Part shown: piece after piece, positions 7,026 through 13,125 of the stretch
Layout: each line of letters begins with the position of its first letter
Numbering within the stretch: position 1 is the stretch's first letter
From: JABCPE02 sp963520375
GTDB taxonomy: Bacteria > Bacteroidota > Bacteroidia > Flavobacteriales > Weeksellaceae
NCBI GenBank assembly: GCA_963520375.1
Contig: CAUQQF010000030.1
Coordinates: forward strand, 1 to 14,566
Length of the DNA stretch: 14,566 nucleotides
Direction of reading: 5' to 3'
Translations under genes and position numbers: made by a program
The notes under the pieces: generated by a model
The model's database searches: none
What the model was told of the DNA's origin: nothing
Seen by the model: only the letters and a program-made list of their open reading frames with translations

Positions 7026-7365
7026 ATTGTTTAATTACTTGAATGATTTTCTGTGTGTTGTTACTCAGCACATACCTCATTAGATATTTCCCTTGTTTCA
7101 GCCTATCTACTCTTATTTCTGAGTAGTTAGCATTGATTTGGACATCTGCAACTACATTTCCCAAAATGGAATAAAATGTAGCAGATTTTATCTTTACATT
7201 AGGGTCAGAAGTTTTTAGATATAAAAAATCCTTCGCAGGGTTCGGATAGGCAATAAGTTCCTTATCATTCGCTGTTTGTGATGATTTTCCCATCTGAAAA
7301 CTCTGAGCCTCCATCTGCCCAAAACCTATAATACTGAAAAAAAACAAAAATAAAAATTTCCTCAT
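7024..7365 (-). CDS. Very small secreted protein consisting of a T9SS type A sorting domain
   Basis: This 113-residue protein starts with a Sec signal peptide (MRKFLFLFFFSIIGFGQMEAQ, cleavage likely after about residue 21). After only about 15 linker residues the C-terminal domain begins with IAYPNPAKDFLYL (38-50) and continues through SATFYSILGNVV and VDRLKQGKYLMRYVL to the end (KIIQVIKQ). This is the pattern of the type A sorting domain that directs cargo through the type IX secretion system of Bacteroidetes. Normally it is attached to a large passenger such as a protease or adhesin; here there is no passenger. It may be a remnant, a small surface protein or a decoy for the sorting machinery. 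Confidence 0.85.
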   Translation of the reverse strand: MRKFLFLFFFSIIGFGQMEAQSFQMGKSSQTANDKELIAYPNPAKDFLYLKTSDPNVKIKSATFYSILGNVVADVQINANYSEIRVDRLKQGKYLMRYVLSNNTQKIIQVIKQ

Positions 7366-7392
7366 ACTTCCAAAATCAATTTTTTATTCCTA

Positions 7393-7421
7393 CAAAAATA
7401 ATCAAAAAATACTAAAAACAA
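7393..7421 (-). promoter_or_regulatory. Promoter of the T9SS-domain gene (TTG, 18 bases, TATTTTTG)
   Basis: On the minus strand a TTG (7421-7419) precedes TATTTTTG (7400-7393) by 18 bases. The leader to the ATG at 7365 is about 20 bases. Confidence 0.55.
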
Positions 7422-7498
7422 AAAATAATTAAAAATAAATTTCAACTATAAATTTACAAAAACCATTCCAAAAATAAGATGTATTAAATTAAAAATAT

Positions 7499-7506
7499 TA
7501 CTTTTG
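7499..7506 (+). promoter_or_regulatory. -7 promoter element (TACTTTTG) four bases before lptB
   Basis: Perfect TAnnTTTG, with TTTT separating it from the lptB ATG. Transcription from it would start at or beside the A of the start codon, giving a leaderless message. Confidence 0.5.
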
Positions 7507-7510
7507 TTTT

Positions 7511-8239
7511 ATGATTTTACAAGGAGACAATTTGATAAAAGAATACGGCCCTAAAAAAGTAGTAAAAGGGGTAAGTTTGGAAGTGAAAAAAGGCGAAATA
7601 GTGGGGCTTCTCGGCCCGAATGGAGCTGGGAAAACTACCACTTTCTACATGATAGTAGGGCTGGTAAAGCCTACTTCTGGCAAGATAACTCTGGATGGGA
7701 AGGATATCACGCAGGATGCGATGTATAAAAGGGCGCAGAAAGGCGTGGGATATCTGGCGCAGGAGGCTTCTATTTTTAGAAAATTGTCAGTAGAAGATAA
7801 TATTTTATCGGTTTTACAATTGACCAATAAGTCTGCAAGTGAGCAAAAAAATAGACTGGAAGAGCTTTTGGATGAGTTTTCCTTGCAGCATGTGCGTAGA
7901 AATAGAGGAGACCTGCTCTCCGGTGGGGAGAGAAGAAGAACGGAAATCGCCCGATGTCTGGCAACAGATCCAGATTTTATCCTTTTGGATGAGCCTTTTG
8001 CGGGGGTAGACCCTATTGCGGTGGAGGATATTCAGAAAATCATCCGTTCCCTTGTAAAAAAGGATATAGGGGTGCTTATTACCGACCACAATGTCCAACA
8101 GACCCTTGCTATTACTAATAAAACATACATCATGTTTGAAGGGAAAATCTTGAAAGAGGGTATTCCAGAAGATTTGGCGAATGACCCGCAGGTAAGACAG
8201 GCGTACCTTGGAGAGAATTTCCGTTTTGAAAAAATCTAA
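7511..8239 (+). CDS. lptB: LPS export ABC transporter ATPase LptB
   Basis: LptB is the cytoplasmic ATPase that, with LptF and LptG, extracts lipopolysaccharide from the inner membrane for transport to the outer membrane. The 242-residue protein has Walker A GPNGAGKT (35-42), the Q-loop Gln at 84 in YLAQEASIF (typical of LptB), the signature LSGGERRR (136-143), Walker B FILLDEP (156-162) with FAGVDPIAV next to it, and the switch His in TDHNV (191-195). The N-terminus MILQGDNLIKEYG fits the family, supporting the ATG at 7511 although the promoter element is only four bases away. yaaA follows 13 bases downstream, probably in one transcript. Confidence 0.95.
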   Translation: MILQGDNLIKEYGPKKVVKGVSLEVKKGEIVGLLGPNGAGKTTTFYMIVGLVKPTSGKITLDGKDITQDAMYKRAQKGVGYLAQEASIFRKLSVEDNILSVLQLTNKSASEQKNRLEELLDEFSLQHVRRNRGDLLSGGERRRTEIARCLATDPDFILLDEPFAGVDPIAVEDIQKIIRSLVKKDIGVLITDHNVQQTLAITNKTYIMFEGKILKEGIPEDLANDPQVRQAYLGENFRFEKI

Positions 8240-8252
8240 CGAAAAAATCAAT

Positions 8253-9011
8253 ATGAAAATACTTACTTCCCCAGCTAAATTGATGAAAGTTGGGGTTTCT
8301 TCCGAATTTATCAAACCTACAGAGCCTCAGTTTATAGAGGATTCGGCTTTTATTCAGTCTTATTTAAAGGAAAAAACGCCTAATTTCTTGGCGGAACTTA
8401 TGGAGCTTTCACCAAAATTAGCTGATGAAAACTGGGAAAGAAACCAAAACTGGAAAAAAAATCCATCCGAAAACGAGTCTGCACCAGCCTTGTTGGCTTT
8501 TATAGGCGAGGTTTATCGTGGGTTGGATGCGCCGAGTTTGGATAAAAAAGCGATTGATTACTTGCAGGAGCATTACAGAATGCTTTCGGGGCTGTATGGA
8601 CTGCTGAAGCCTTCTGATCGCATTATGCTGTATCGACTGGAAATGGGACGAAAATTTCAGTTTGATAAGTATAAAAATCTATACGAATTTTGGTCGGACA
8701 AGATTACGGAACAGCTTAATTTTGAGCTAAATGAAGGCGAACTTCTGCTCAATTTAGCAAGTAATGAATATTTTAAAGTGGTAAATCGTAAAAAGCTTCA
8801 TGCCCAAGTGGTTGATTTTGATTTCTATGAAATGAAAACAGGGAAGCCTAAAACCATAGTGGTTTATACAAAACACGCCAGAGGGCTGGTGGTGCGCTTC
8901 TGTGCAGAAAATAATGTTCGTTCCTTGGAAGAGCTGAAAGCCTTTGGTGAAGAGGGATATCTGCTAAATGATGAACTTTCCACGGATAATAAACTCGTTT
9001 TTATGAGGTAG
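8253..9011 (+). CDS. yaaA: YaaA family peroxide-stress protein
   Basis: The 252-residue length and the start MKILTSPAKLM agree with the YaaA/UPF0246 family. In Escherichia coli YaaA limits iron-driven DNA and protein damage during hydrogen peroxide stress, and the fold binds DNA. Seen here are the family blocks LLAFIGEVYRGLDA (about 81-94), LSGLYGLLKPSDRIMLYRLEMG (about 112-133), NLASNEYFKVV and VVYTKHARGLVVRF. The ATG at 8253 is chosen; an in-frame TTG at 8208 lies inside lptB and would add residues foreign to the family. It shares the lptB transcript and is followed by a strong terminator. Confidence 0.92.
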   Translation: MKILTSPAKLMKVGVSSEFIKPTEPQFIEDSAFIQSYLKEKTPNFLAELMELSPKLADENWERNQNWKKNPSENESAPALLAFIGEVYRGLDAPSLDKKAIDYLQEHYRMLSGLYGLLKPSDRIMLYRLEMGRKFQFDKYKNLYEFWSDKITEQLNFELNEGELLLNLASNEYFKVVNRKKLHAQVVDFDFYEMKTGKPKTIVVYTKHARGLVVRFCAENNVRSLEELKAFGEEGYLLNDELSTDNKLVFMR

Positions 9012-9045
9012 GATTTTGTAAATGCTTATTTTATTAATATATTAC

Positions 9046-9080
9046 AGAGACAAAAATGTATATTTTTGTCTCTATTTTTT
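9046..9080 (+). terminator. Strong intrinsic terminator after lptB-yaaA
   Basis: A perfect 12-bp stem (9046-9057 with 9062-9073) closes a four-base loop and is followed by a T-run. It also lies just beyond the 3' end of the convergent lipoprotein gene and may serve it, but its minus-strand tail is less U-rich. Confidence 0.9.
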
Positions 9081-9097
9081 ATACTCAATTGAGGAAA

Positions 9098-9418
9098 CTA
9101 CTCTCCAATACAGCTGTCAATCGCTTTATCTACGCGTTCATCCAAATCCTTGGGAGGATTATCCATAGATATATCAATGATTTCATCATTGCTGAGGCTC
9201 TCATTAAGCTTGTTCATAGCACATTCGCAATATTCTCTCGCCTCACTTTCTTTTAATCCAGAATTTTCGATACAAGATTTCACGCCTTCTTCTATAAAGG
9301 TTTTGCGGAGGCCGTCGCTGTATGCATTTTTTATTTTTTCTGTTGCTTTTTGAGCTGAATCACTGCTGCATGCACCTAAAATAAACATCGCAGATAAAAT
9401 GAAGATAGGTTTTTTCAT
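9098..9418 (-). CDS. Small four-cysteine lipoprotein of unknown function
   Basis: With the ATG at 9418 the protein has 106 residues and a classic lipoprotein signal (MKKPIFILSAMFILGAC, lipidated Cys at 17). A start at 9439 would add MFLNYIP before the signal and is rejected. The mature part is acidic and helical and contains four Cys at 49, 64, 66 and 103. The segment SCIENSGLKESEAREYCECAM with a Cys-x-Cys pair and a last Cys near the end suggests two disulfides in the periplasm or outside the cell. I know similar small Bacteroidetes proteins with a YCxC motif but no assigned function. Confidence 0.8.
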   Translation of the reverse strand: MKKPIFILSAMFILGACSSDSAQKATEKIKNAYSDGLRKTFIEEGVKSCIENSGLKESEAREYCECAMNKLNESLSNDEIIDISMDNPPKDLDERVDKAIDSCIGE

Positions 9419-9436
9419 AGGGATATAATTTAGAAA

Positions 9437-9444
9437 CAAATTTA
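9437..9444 (-). promoter_or_regulatory. -7 promoter element (TAAATTTG) for the four-cysteine lipoprotein
   Basis: Perfect TAnnTTTG on the minus strand, 18 bases before the ATG at 9418. The short distance also supports that start. No -33 TTG was found. Confidence 0.5.
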
Positions 9445-9512
9445 ATGAAATATTTTTAATTCTGATAATCAGTGGTTTAATTTATTTTACTTTAAAATTT
9501 AACTACTTTGTA

Positions 9513-9542
9513 TTGCATAATACTTGATTGTTCGTATATTTG
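9513..9542 (+). promoter_or_regulatory. Promoter of padR-pspC (TTG, 19 bases, TATATTTG)
   Basis: TTG at 9513-9515 is 19 bases before a perfect TAnnTTTG at 9535-9542, one of the two best Bacteroidetes promoter matches in the window. The leader to the PadR ATG is about 45 bases. As PadR proteins often repress their own operon, an operator is likely in or near this element, but I see no clear palindrome. Confidence 0.7.
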
Positions 9543-9592
9543 CAATGTAAAATAAGATGAACACCAATCATTAACTATATAAAAAACAAAAG

Positions 9593-9922
9593 ATGAATAT
9601 CGAAAACACGAAAGCACAGATGAGAAAAGGAATACTGGAATTTTGTATTCTGAGCCTCATCAAGAGAAGAGAGATGTATGTTTTGGATTTGATGGAGGAG
9701 CTGAAAAAAGCCGATATGGAAGTAGTAGAAGGAACGCTCTATCCACTACTGACAAGGCTAAAAAATGCAGAAATCCTCTCTTACCGCTGGGAAGAATCCA
9801 CAGGAGGGCCGCCCAGAAAGTATTATAAACTCACGGAGAAAGGGGTACTTTTCATAGCGGAGTTAGACAAAACATGGAGCCAATTAATAGAATCAGTAAC
9901 TCAAATCACAAAAAATCAATAA
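9593..9922 (+). CDS. PadR family transcriptional regulator
   Basis: This 109-residue protein is a single winged-helix domain of the PadR type: MRKGILEFCILSLI (10-23), EMYVLDLMEEL (27-37), VEGTLYPLLTRL (45-56) containing the recognition helix, and the wing with GGPPRKYYKLTEKG (71-84). The short C-terminal helix fits the small PadR subfamily, which dimerises through it. The next gene starts one base after its stop, so the regulator is translationally tied to the PspC-domain protein and most likely controls it. The inducing signal is unknown; envelope or membrane stress is a guess from the partner. Confidence 0.92.
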   Translation: MNIENTKAQMRKGILEFCILSLIKRREMYVLDLMEELKKADMEVVEGTLYPLLTRLKNAEILSYRWEESTGGPPRKYYKLTEKGVLFIAELDKTWSQLIESVTQITKNQ

Positions 9923-9923
9923 C

Positions 9924-11405
9924 ATGAACAAGACAATATCTATCTCATTAGCAGGGTTTTCCTTCATCATAGAAGAGCAAGCCTACGAGAAACTAAACGC
10001 TTATTTACAAGCGCTTCGGAATTCTTTGGAAAAAGATGAAGCCGATGAAGTGATGTATGATATAGAAATCAGGATTGCAGAAATTTTCAGAGAAAATCTT
10101 GATAAAAGAGAGGTGGTGAATAGTGATGATGTGGAGAAAGTCATCGCCCAGTTAGGAACTCCAGAGGCCATAGAAGGGCAAAATGAAGAAGATGCAGGGA
10201 AGGAAACTTCCCAAGAAAAGACAAGAAAAGAACTTTTCCGAGATATGAAAAGGGGCAAGATAGCAGGTGTCTGTGCGGGATTGGCTCAGTATTTCGGGAT
10301 GGACATTTCGCTCATGAGGATTATTTGGATTCTGGTGTTTATTTTCACTGTGGGCTTTGTTTCTGTGGTAGCCTATGTCATTCTGTGGATAGTGCTTCCA
10401 GAGGCAGAAACAGCATCAGATTTTTTGAAAATGCAGGGAAAACCTATCAATTTTGACAGCCTTAAAGAAGCAGGACAGAGGGTAAGTTCTTTTTACAATG
10501 AGAATAAATCAGAAATAGCCAAAACAGGAGCTGATATCTGGAAAGTTGTCCGAATTGTTTTAGGCTGTGTAATGGTTATTATTGCTGTTAAGCTTTTGAT
10601 ATCTTTATTTTTATCACTTTTGGTTCTTTTAGGAGGTTGGGATTTTCAGTTTTTGGGAATGTATGAGGATTTGGATGAGTTCAATTTTATTTTTGACTTA
10701 AATGACGAAACAAGGTATGTCTTCGTGGCAATTGTAATCTTCGCAATTTTAATTCCTATAGTTGTTTTTACAGAATTGAGTATCATATTGTTTTCGCCTA
10801 AAACAAAAGTAAAATATTGGAGTTTTTCAGTAGGATTTCTTACTATTTGTTTATTAGTTTTAGGTATTTATTTTGGTTTCTTAGTATCAAAAAAACAACT
10901 GATTTACAGCGGAAACAATGTTCAGGAAGAACGAATTTCTATCAATACCCAGTCGAATGTCCTTACCCTTGATTTGAAGCGGGTAGAGATTCCGCAGAAC
11001 TTTAGAGCCTATGGAGATGATATTTTTTCGGATAAGAAAAAAATCTATAAAGAAGATTATCCAGATGTCTATATTACAAGAAGAAATGATGTAAAACAGC
11101 CGTATATCATGATTAGAAAAAAAGCCGATGGCTATAATATCCCTATCGGTCTGAGTGTTCCTGTGGAAGTTTCTGGTAATGCAGTATTGCTGCCGAACTA
11201 TATAAGTTATTCCTATGACCAAAGATTTAGGGATTATGATGTGGACTATGAACTGGTCATTCCTGAAACCATGGAAATCAAGGATTTAAGTGGCGGTAGG
11301 CTGGATATTCATGGAGAAGAGCACGGATTTTATAGAGATGAAAGGGGATATCAGCCAGAGCCGCAGGTGGAATCAGACACCGTATCAACGGGTAGAAAAT
11401 ATTAA
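9924..11405 (+). CDS. PspC domain-containing multi-pass membrane protein
   Basis: This 493-residue protein has three parts. Residues 1-90 are a soluble region (SISLAGFSFIIEEQAYEKL, then VMYDIEIRIAEIF and VEKVIAQLGTPEAIEG) found at the front of flavobacterial PspC proteins. Residues about 104-160 are the PspC domain, with LFRDMKRGKIAGVCAGLAQY and the membrane segment ending in ILWIVLPEAE. Further membrane segments lie at about 208-237, 265-290 and 300-321. The rest, from about 330, is a soluble region without obvious catalytic motifs. PspC domains take part in membrane-stress responses. The PadR gene directly upstream forms the usual two-gene unit. Confidence 0.88.
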   Translation: MNKTISISLAGFSFIIEEQAYEKLNAYLQALRNSLEKDEADEVMYDIEIRIAEIFRENLDKREVVNSDDVEKVIAQLGTPEAIEGQNEEDAGKETSQEKTRKELFRDMKRGKIAGVCAGLAQYFGMDISLMRIIWILVFIFTVGFVSVVAYVILWIVLPEAETASDFLKMQGKPINFDSLKEAGQRVSSFYNENKSEIAKTGADIWKVVRIVLGCVMVIIAVKLLISLFLSLLVLLGGWDFQFLGMYEDLDEFNFIFDLNDETRYVFVAIVIFAILIPIVVFTELSIILFSPKTKVKYWSFSVGFLTICLLVLGIYFGFLVSKKQLIYSGNNVQEERISINTQSNVLTLDLKRVEIPQNFRAYGDDIFSDKKKIYKEDYPDVYITRRNDVKQPYIMIRKKADGYNIPIGLSVPVEVSGNAVLLPNYISYSYDQRFRDYDVDYELVIPETMEIKDLSGGRLDIHGEEHGFYRDERGYQPEPQVESDTVSTGRKY

Positions 11406-11430
11406 CTAAACTAGATTTCAAAGTATTTTT

Positions 11431-11467
11431 AAATAATGTTTTGCGGAGATGCAGAACATTATTTTTT
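11431..11467 (+). terminator. Intrinsic terminator after padR-pspC
   Basis: A 14-bp stem (11431-11444 with 11451-11464, one G-U pair) with a six-base loop GGAGAT ends in a T-run. Confidence 0.88.
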
Positions 11468-11517
11468 AACATCAATGAAAATATAAAGCGTGCATAATGC
11501 TTTTTGAAAAAATAATG

Positions 11518-11525
11518 TAAATTTG
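11518..11525 (+). promoter_or_regulatory. -7 promoter element (TAAATTTG) for the acyltransferase gene
   Basis: Perfect TAnnTTTG, 18 bases before the ATG at 11544. No clear -33 TTG. Confidence 0.5.
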
Positions 11526-11543
11526 CTCCTTTAACTTTTAATC

Positions 11544-12110
11544 ATGAGAAAAATAATAGGATCATTACTGCTGAAGCTTCTAGGCTGGAAGGTAGTACTG
11601 GAAGGAGATTTGGAGAATCTGAACCGCTGTGTGCTCATTGTGGCACCGCATACGGACAATATTGAATACCTTTTGGGGAATTTAGTTTATTGGAAATACA
11701 AAAAACCGCTGAGAGTCATCATAAAAGACACTCATACCAAGGCTTGGTATGGCTTCATTGTCAAGGCGTTAGGTGGGATAGGAATTAATCGTTCCCAGAG
11801 GAATAATCTTGTACAATTTGTCACTGATTTGTTTAAAAAGGAGGATTTTAGTTTGGTGATTTGCCCAGAAGGAACGCGTTCCCGAGTGGAAAAATGGAAA
11901 CTTGGATTTTACCATATGGCTCTGGGTGCGAGGGTTCCGATAGTTTTTGGGGGGGCAGATTTTAAAACTAAAAAAATTCACATCGGGAGAAAAATCAGCG
12001 TGGAAGACTTGGAAAGTCGCTCTTTTGAAAGCATAATGGACGAAATTCAGGACTATTACAAGGATTTTACACCGAAATATCCAGAAAAGTGGAATCCAAA
12101 AATTTATTAA
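11544..12110 (+). CDS. 1-acylglycerol-3-phosphate acyltransferase-like (PlsC family) enzyme
   Basis: This 188-residue protein matches the short flavobacterial branch of the PlsC/lysophospholipid acyltransferase superfamily. Motif I reads APHTDNIEY, with His36 but Glu41 where the HX4D motif normally has Asp. Then come VIIKDTHTKAWYG (58-70) and GIGINRSQRNNLV (78-90), the block that binds the glycerol phosphate in relatives. Motif III is CPEGTRS (107-113) and motif IV VPIVF (131-135). The C-terminal PKYPEKWNPKIY is a signature of this subfamily. It probably acts at the inner membrane. Either phospholipid or other lipid acceptors are possible. The gene stands alone between terminator and promoter signals. 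Confidence 0.85.
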   Translation: MRKIIGSLLLKLLGWKVVLEGDLENLNRCVLIVAPHTDNIEYLLGNLVYWKYKKPLRVIIKDTHTKAWYGFIVKALGGIGINRSQRNNLVQFVTDLFKKEDFSLVICPEGTRSRVEKWKLGFYHMALGARVPIVFGGADFKTKKIHIGRKISVEDLESRSFESIMDEIQDYYKDFTPKYPEKWNPKIY

Positions 12111-12126
12111 AAATTCTTGAAAAATT

Positions 12127-12156
12127 TTGCAGATAGTTAAAAAAAACATACATTTG
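12127..12156 (+). promoter_or_regulatory. Promoter of the 208-residue lipoprotein gene (TTG, 19 bases, TACATTTG)
   Basis: TTG at 12127-12129 and a perfect TAnnTTTG at 12149-12156 are 19 bases apart, equal to the best promoter in the window. The leader is about 20 bases. Confidence 0.7.
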
Positions 12157-12180
12157 CACAATATGTTATAAAAATAAAAA

Positions 12181-12807
12181 GTGAAAAGAATAGTTTATAC
12201 ATTTTGCACAGCAGTATGTGTCTTATTTACAGCAGTATCTTGTTCTAGATCAAATGATTCTGGGGTAGATGATTTGGGAGGTGGAATTACAAATAATAAT
12301 TTCTCTAATGAGGTTACTAGAGTAGCCCCCTTAGACCTTATCCAGAAAATGGCTGCTGGTGGAGCAACTATCCATGGAGGTACCAATCCTCCTAGAGTAG
12401 AAGGATTTTTTAGAACAGGAGGGATGTTACAACTCAGACATTCTACTCTTGGAGCTCAAGATCCTTTAATAAATAAAATTCATGATGGATTTTACTATAA
12501 ATTCTATCAACAGAATGGCGCTAAGTTAAAAATGAATTATCAAAACTTTAATAGGGGCTATGGAGCAAGAGGCGTGGATGCTGTTATCTCAGGAGAAGGA
12601 AATAAGTTTACGATTTTCTTCATAAATAAACAGATGGATTTGACTACCATCTCAGGAGAAATTTTTGTGAATGATATAGGAGAATTATCAATAAGTAATT
12701 TCCAACAAGCGGTTATCAACAAATATGAAGATAGTTACTCTCCTGTAGGAACTGTACGCGTTTTTAAAAGTGAAACAGGCTATGCAGATAGTACCAGAGA
12801 ATTTTAA
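12181..12807 (+). CDS. Lipoprotein of a Bacteroidetes-type family of unknown function
   Basis: This 208-residue protein starts at a GTG; no in-frame ATG gives the signal sequence, and GTG lies at the right distance from a good promoter. The signal (MKRIVYTFCTAVCVLFTAVSC) ends at the lipidated Cys21. A low-complexity linker (SNDSGVDDLGGGITNNN) follows. The mature domain has LIQKMAAGGATIHGGTNPPRVEGFF (about 54-78), then a run of alternating strands with VDAVISGEGNKFTIFF (about 133-148), and ends in GTVRVFKSE. The G-x-NPP-x-x-EG motif recalls a set of Bacteroidetes outer-membrane lipoproteins of unknown function, mostly beta-structure. It is a single-gene unit. Confidence 0.8.
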   Translation: MKRIVYTFCTAVCVLFTAVSCSRSNDSGVDDLGGGITNNNFSNEVTRVAPLDLIQKMAAGGATIHGGTNPPRVEGFFRTGGMLQLRHSTLGAQDPLINKIHDGFYYKFYQQNGAKLKMNYQNFNRGYGARGVDAVISGEGNKFTIFFINKQMDLTTISGEIFVNDIGELSISNFQQAVINKYEDSYSPVGTVRVFKSETGYADSTREF

Positions 12808-12845
12808 TTAGCAAAATTGTTAATTATTTATCACCACTTTTTTCT
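12806..12845 (+). terminator. Weak terminator-like hairpin at the stop codon of the 208-residue lipoprotein gene
   Basis: An AT-rich eight-base stem (12806-12813 with 12818-12825, one G-U pair) overlaps the stop codon, and a T-run follows at about 12838-12844. It is weaker than the other hairpins in the window. If it works, the stronger hairpin at 12991 is not needed for this gene. Confidence 0.3.
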
Positions 12846-12891
12846 TGTCTAATTAAAAAATTGTTTAACCTTAAAATAAAATATAGAAGAA

Positions 12892-12966
12892 ATGAAATAT
12901 ATCAAGTTACATATTATCATAGAATTACCTTTATACAAGGTAACGCTTCGTGGCATATTAGCTTGA
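12892..12966 (+). CDS. Possible 24-codon leader peptide
   Basis: ATG to TGA encodes 24 residues (MKYIKLHIIIELPLYKVTLR and four more), rich in Ile and Leu (10 of 24). An AGAAGA stretch lies just before the ATG. The ORF covers the 12925 hairpin and the CGCTTCG segment that could compete with the terminator, which is where a leader peptide would be expected. In AT-rich DNA an ORF this short arises easily by chance, so this is a candidate only. Confidence 0.2.
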   Translation: MKYIKLHIIIELPLYKVTLRGILA

Positions 12967-12990
12967 TGTAGCATTACTCTCTATCATACA

Positions 12991-13030
12991 ACAAAAATCC
13001 CGAAGCGATAGCTTTGGGATTTTTGTTTAT
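12991..13030 (+). terminator. Strong intrinsic terminator hairpin upstream of the prfH operon
   Basis: A 16-bp stem (12991-13006 with 13011-13026, one G-U pair) closes the loop GATA and continues into T-rich sequence. It lies 184 bases after the lipoprotein stop and 100 bases before the next ATG. It may end read-through from the lipoprotein gene or act as a regulated attenuator for the downstream genes. Confidence 0.8.
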
Positions 13031-13125
13031 CTTTTATTTTCTACAAAAATCCCAAGTAAATTAATTAGTTAGTTATCAATGTTTAGTCATTAACGATTAA
13101 TCATTAAATTTAAAATATTAATTGA

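Larger units (their letters stand above)
12808..13125 (+). promoter_or_regulatory. 318-base gene-free leader ahead of the 260-residue gene and prfH; possible attenuator
   Basis: The region holds several RNA-structure candidates. A small hairpin is at 12925-12931 with 12937-12943. A longer-range pair joins 12901-12906 to 12962-12967. A strong terminator is at 12991-13026. CGCTTCG (12944-12950) is complementary to CGAAGCG (13001-13007), which includes part of the terminator's left arm. A second copy of ACAAAAATCCC at 13043-13053 can pair with the right arm (13016-13026). The terminator can therefore be opened in two ways. No promoter with both elements is visible in the stretch. The rest, about 13054-13125, is AT-rich with short TCATTAA/ATTAA repeats and no gene. 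Confidence 0.35.

Noticed and set aside
8208..8252. TTG-started extension of yaaA into lptB
   Set aside because: The family N-terminus MKILTSPAKL begins at ATG 8253.
7814..8314. 166-codon antisense frame opposite lptB and yaaA
   Set aside because: It covers highly conserved coding sequence of lptB and has no recognisable domain or start signals.
13009..13016. TAGCTTTG, a perfect -7 consensus match upstream of the 260-residue gene
   Set aside because: It lies in the loop and right arm of the terminator hairpin and has no TTG at -33; probably chance.
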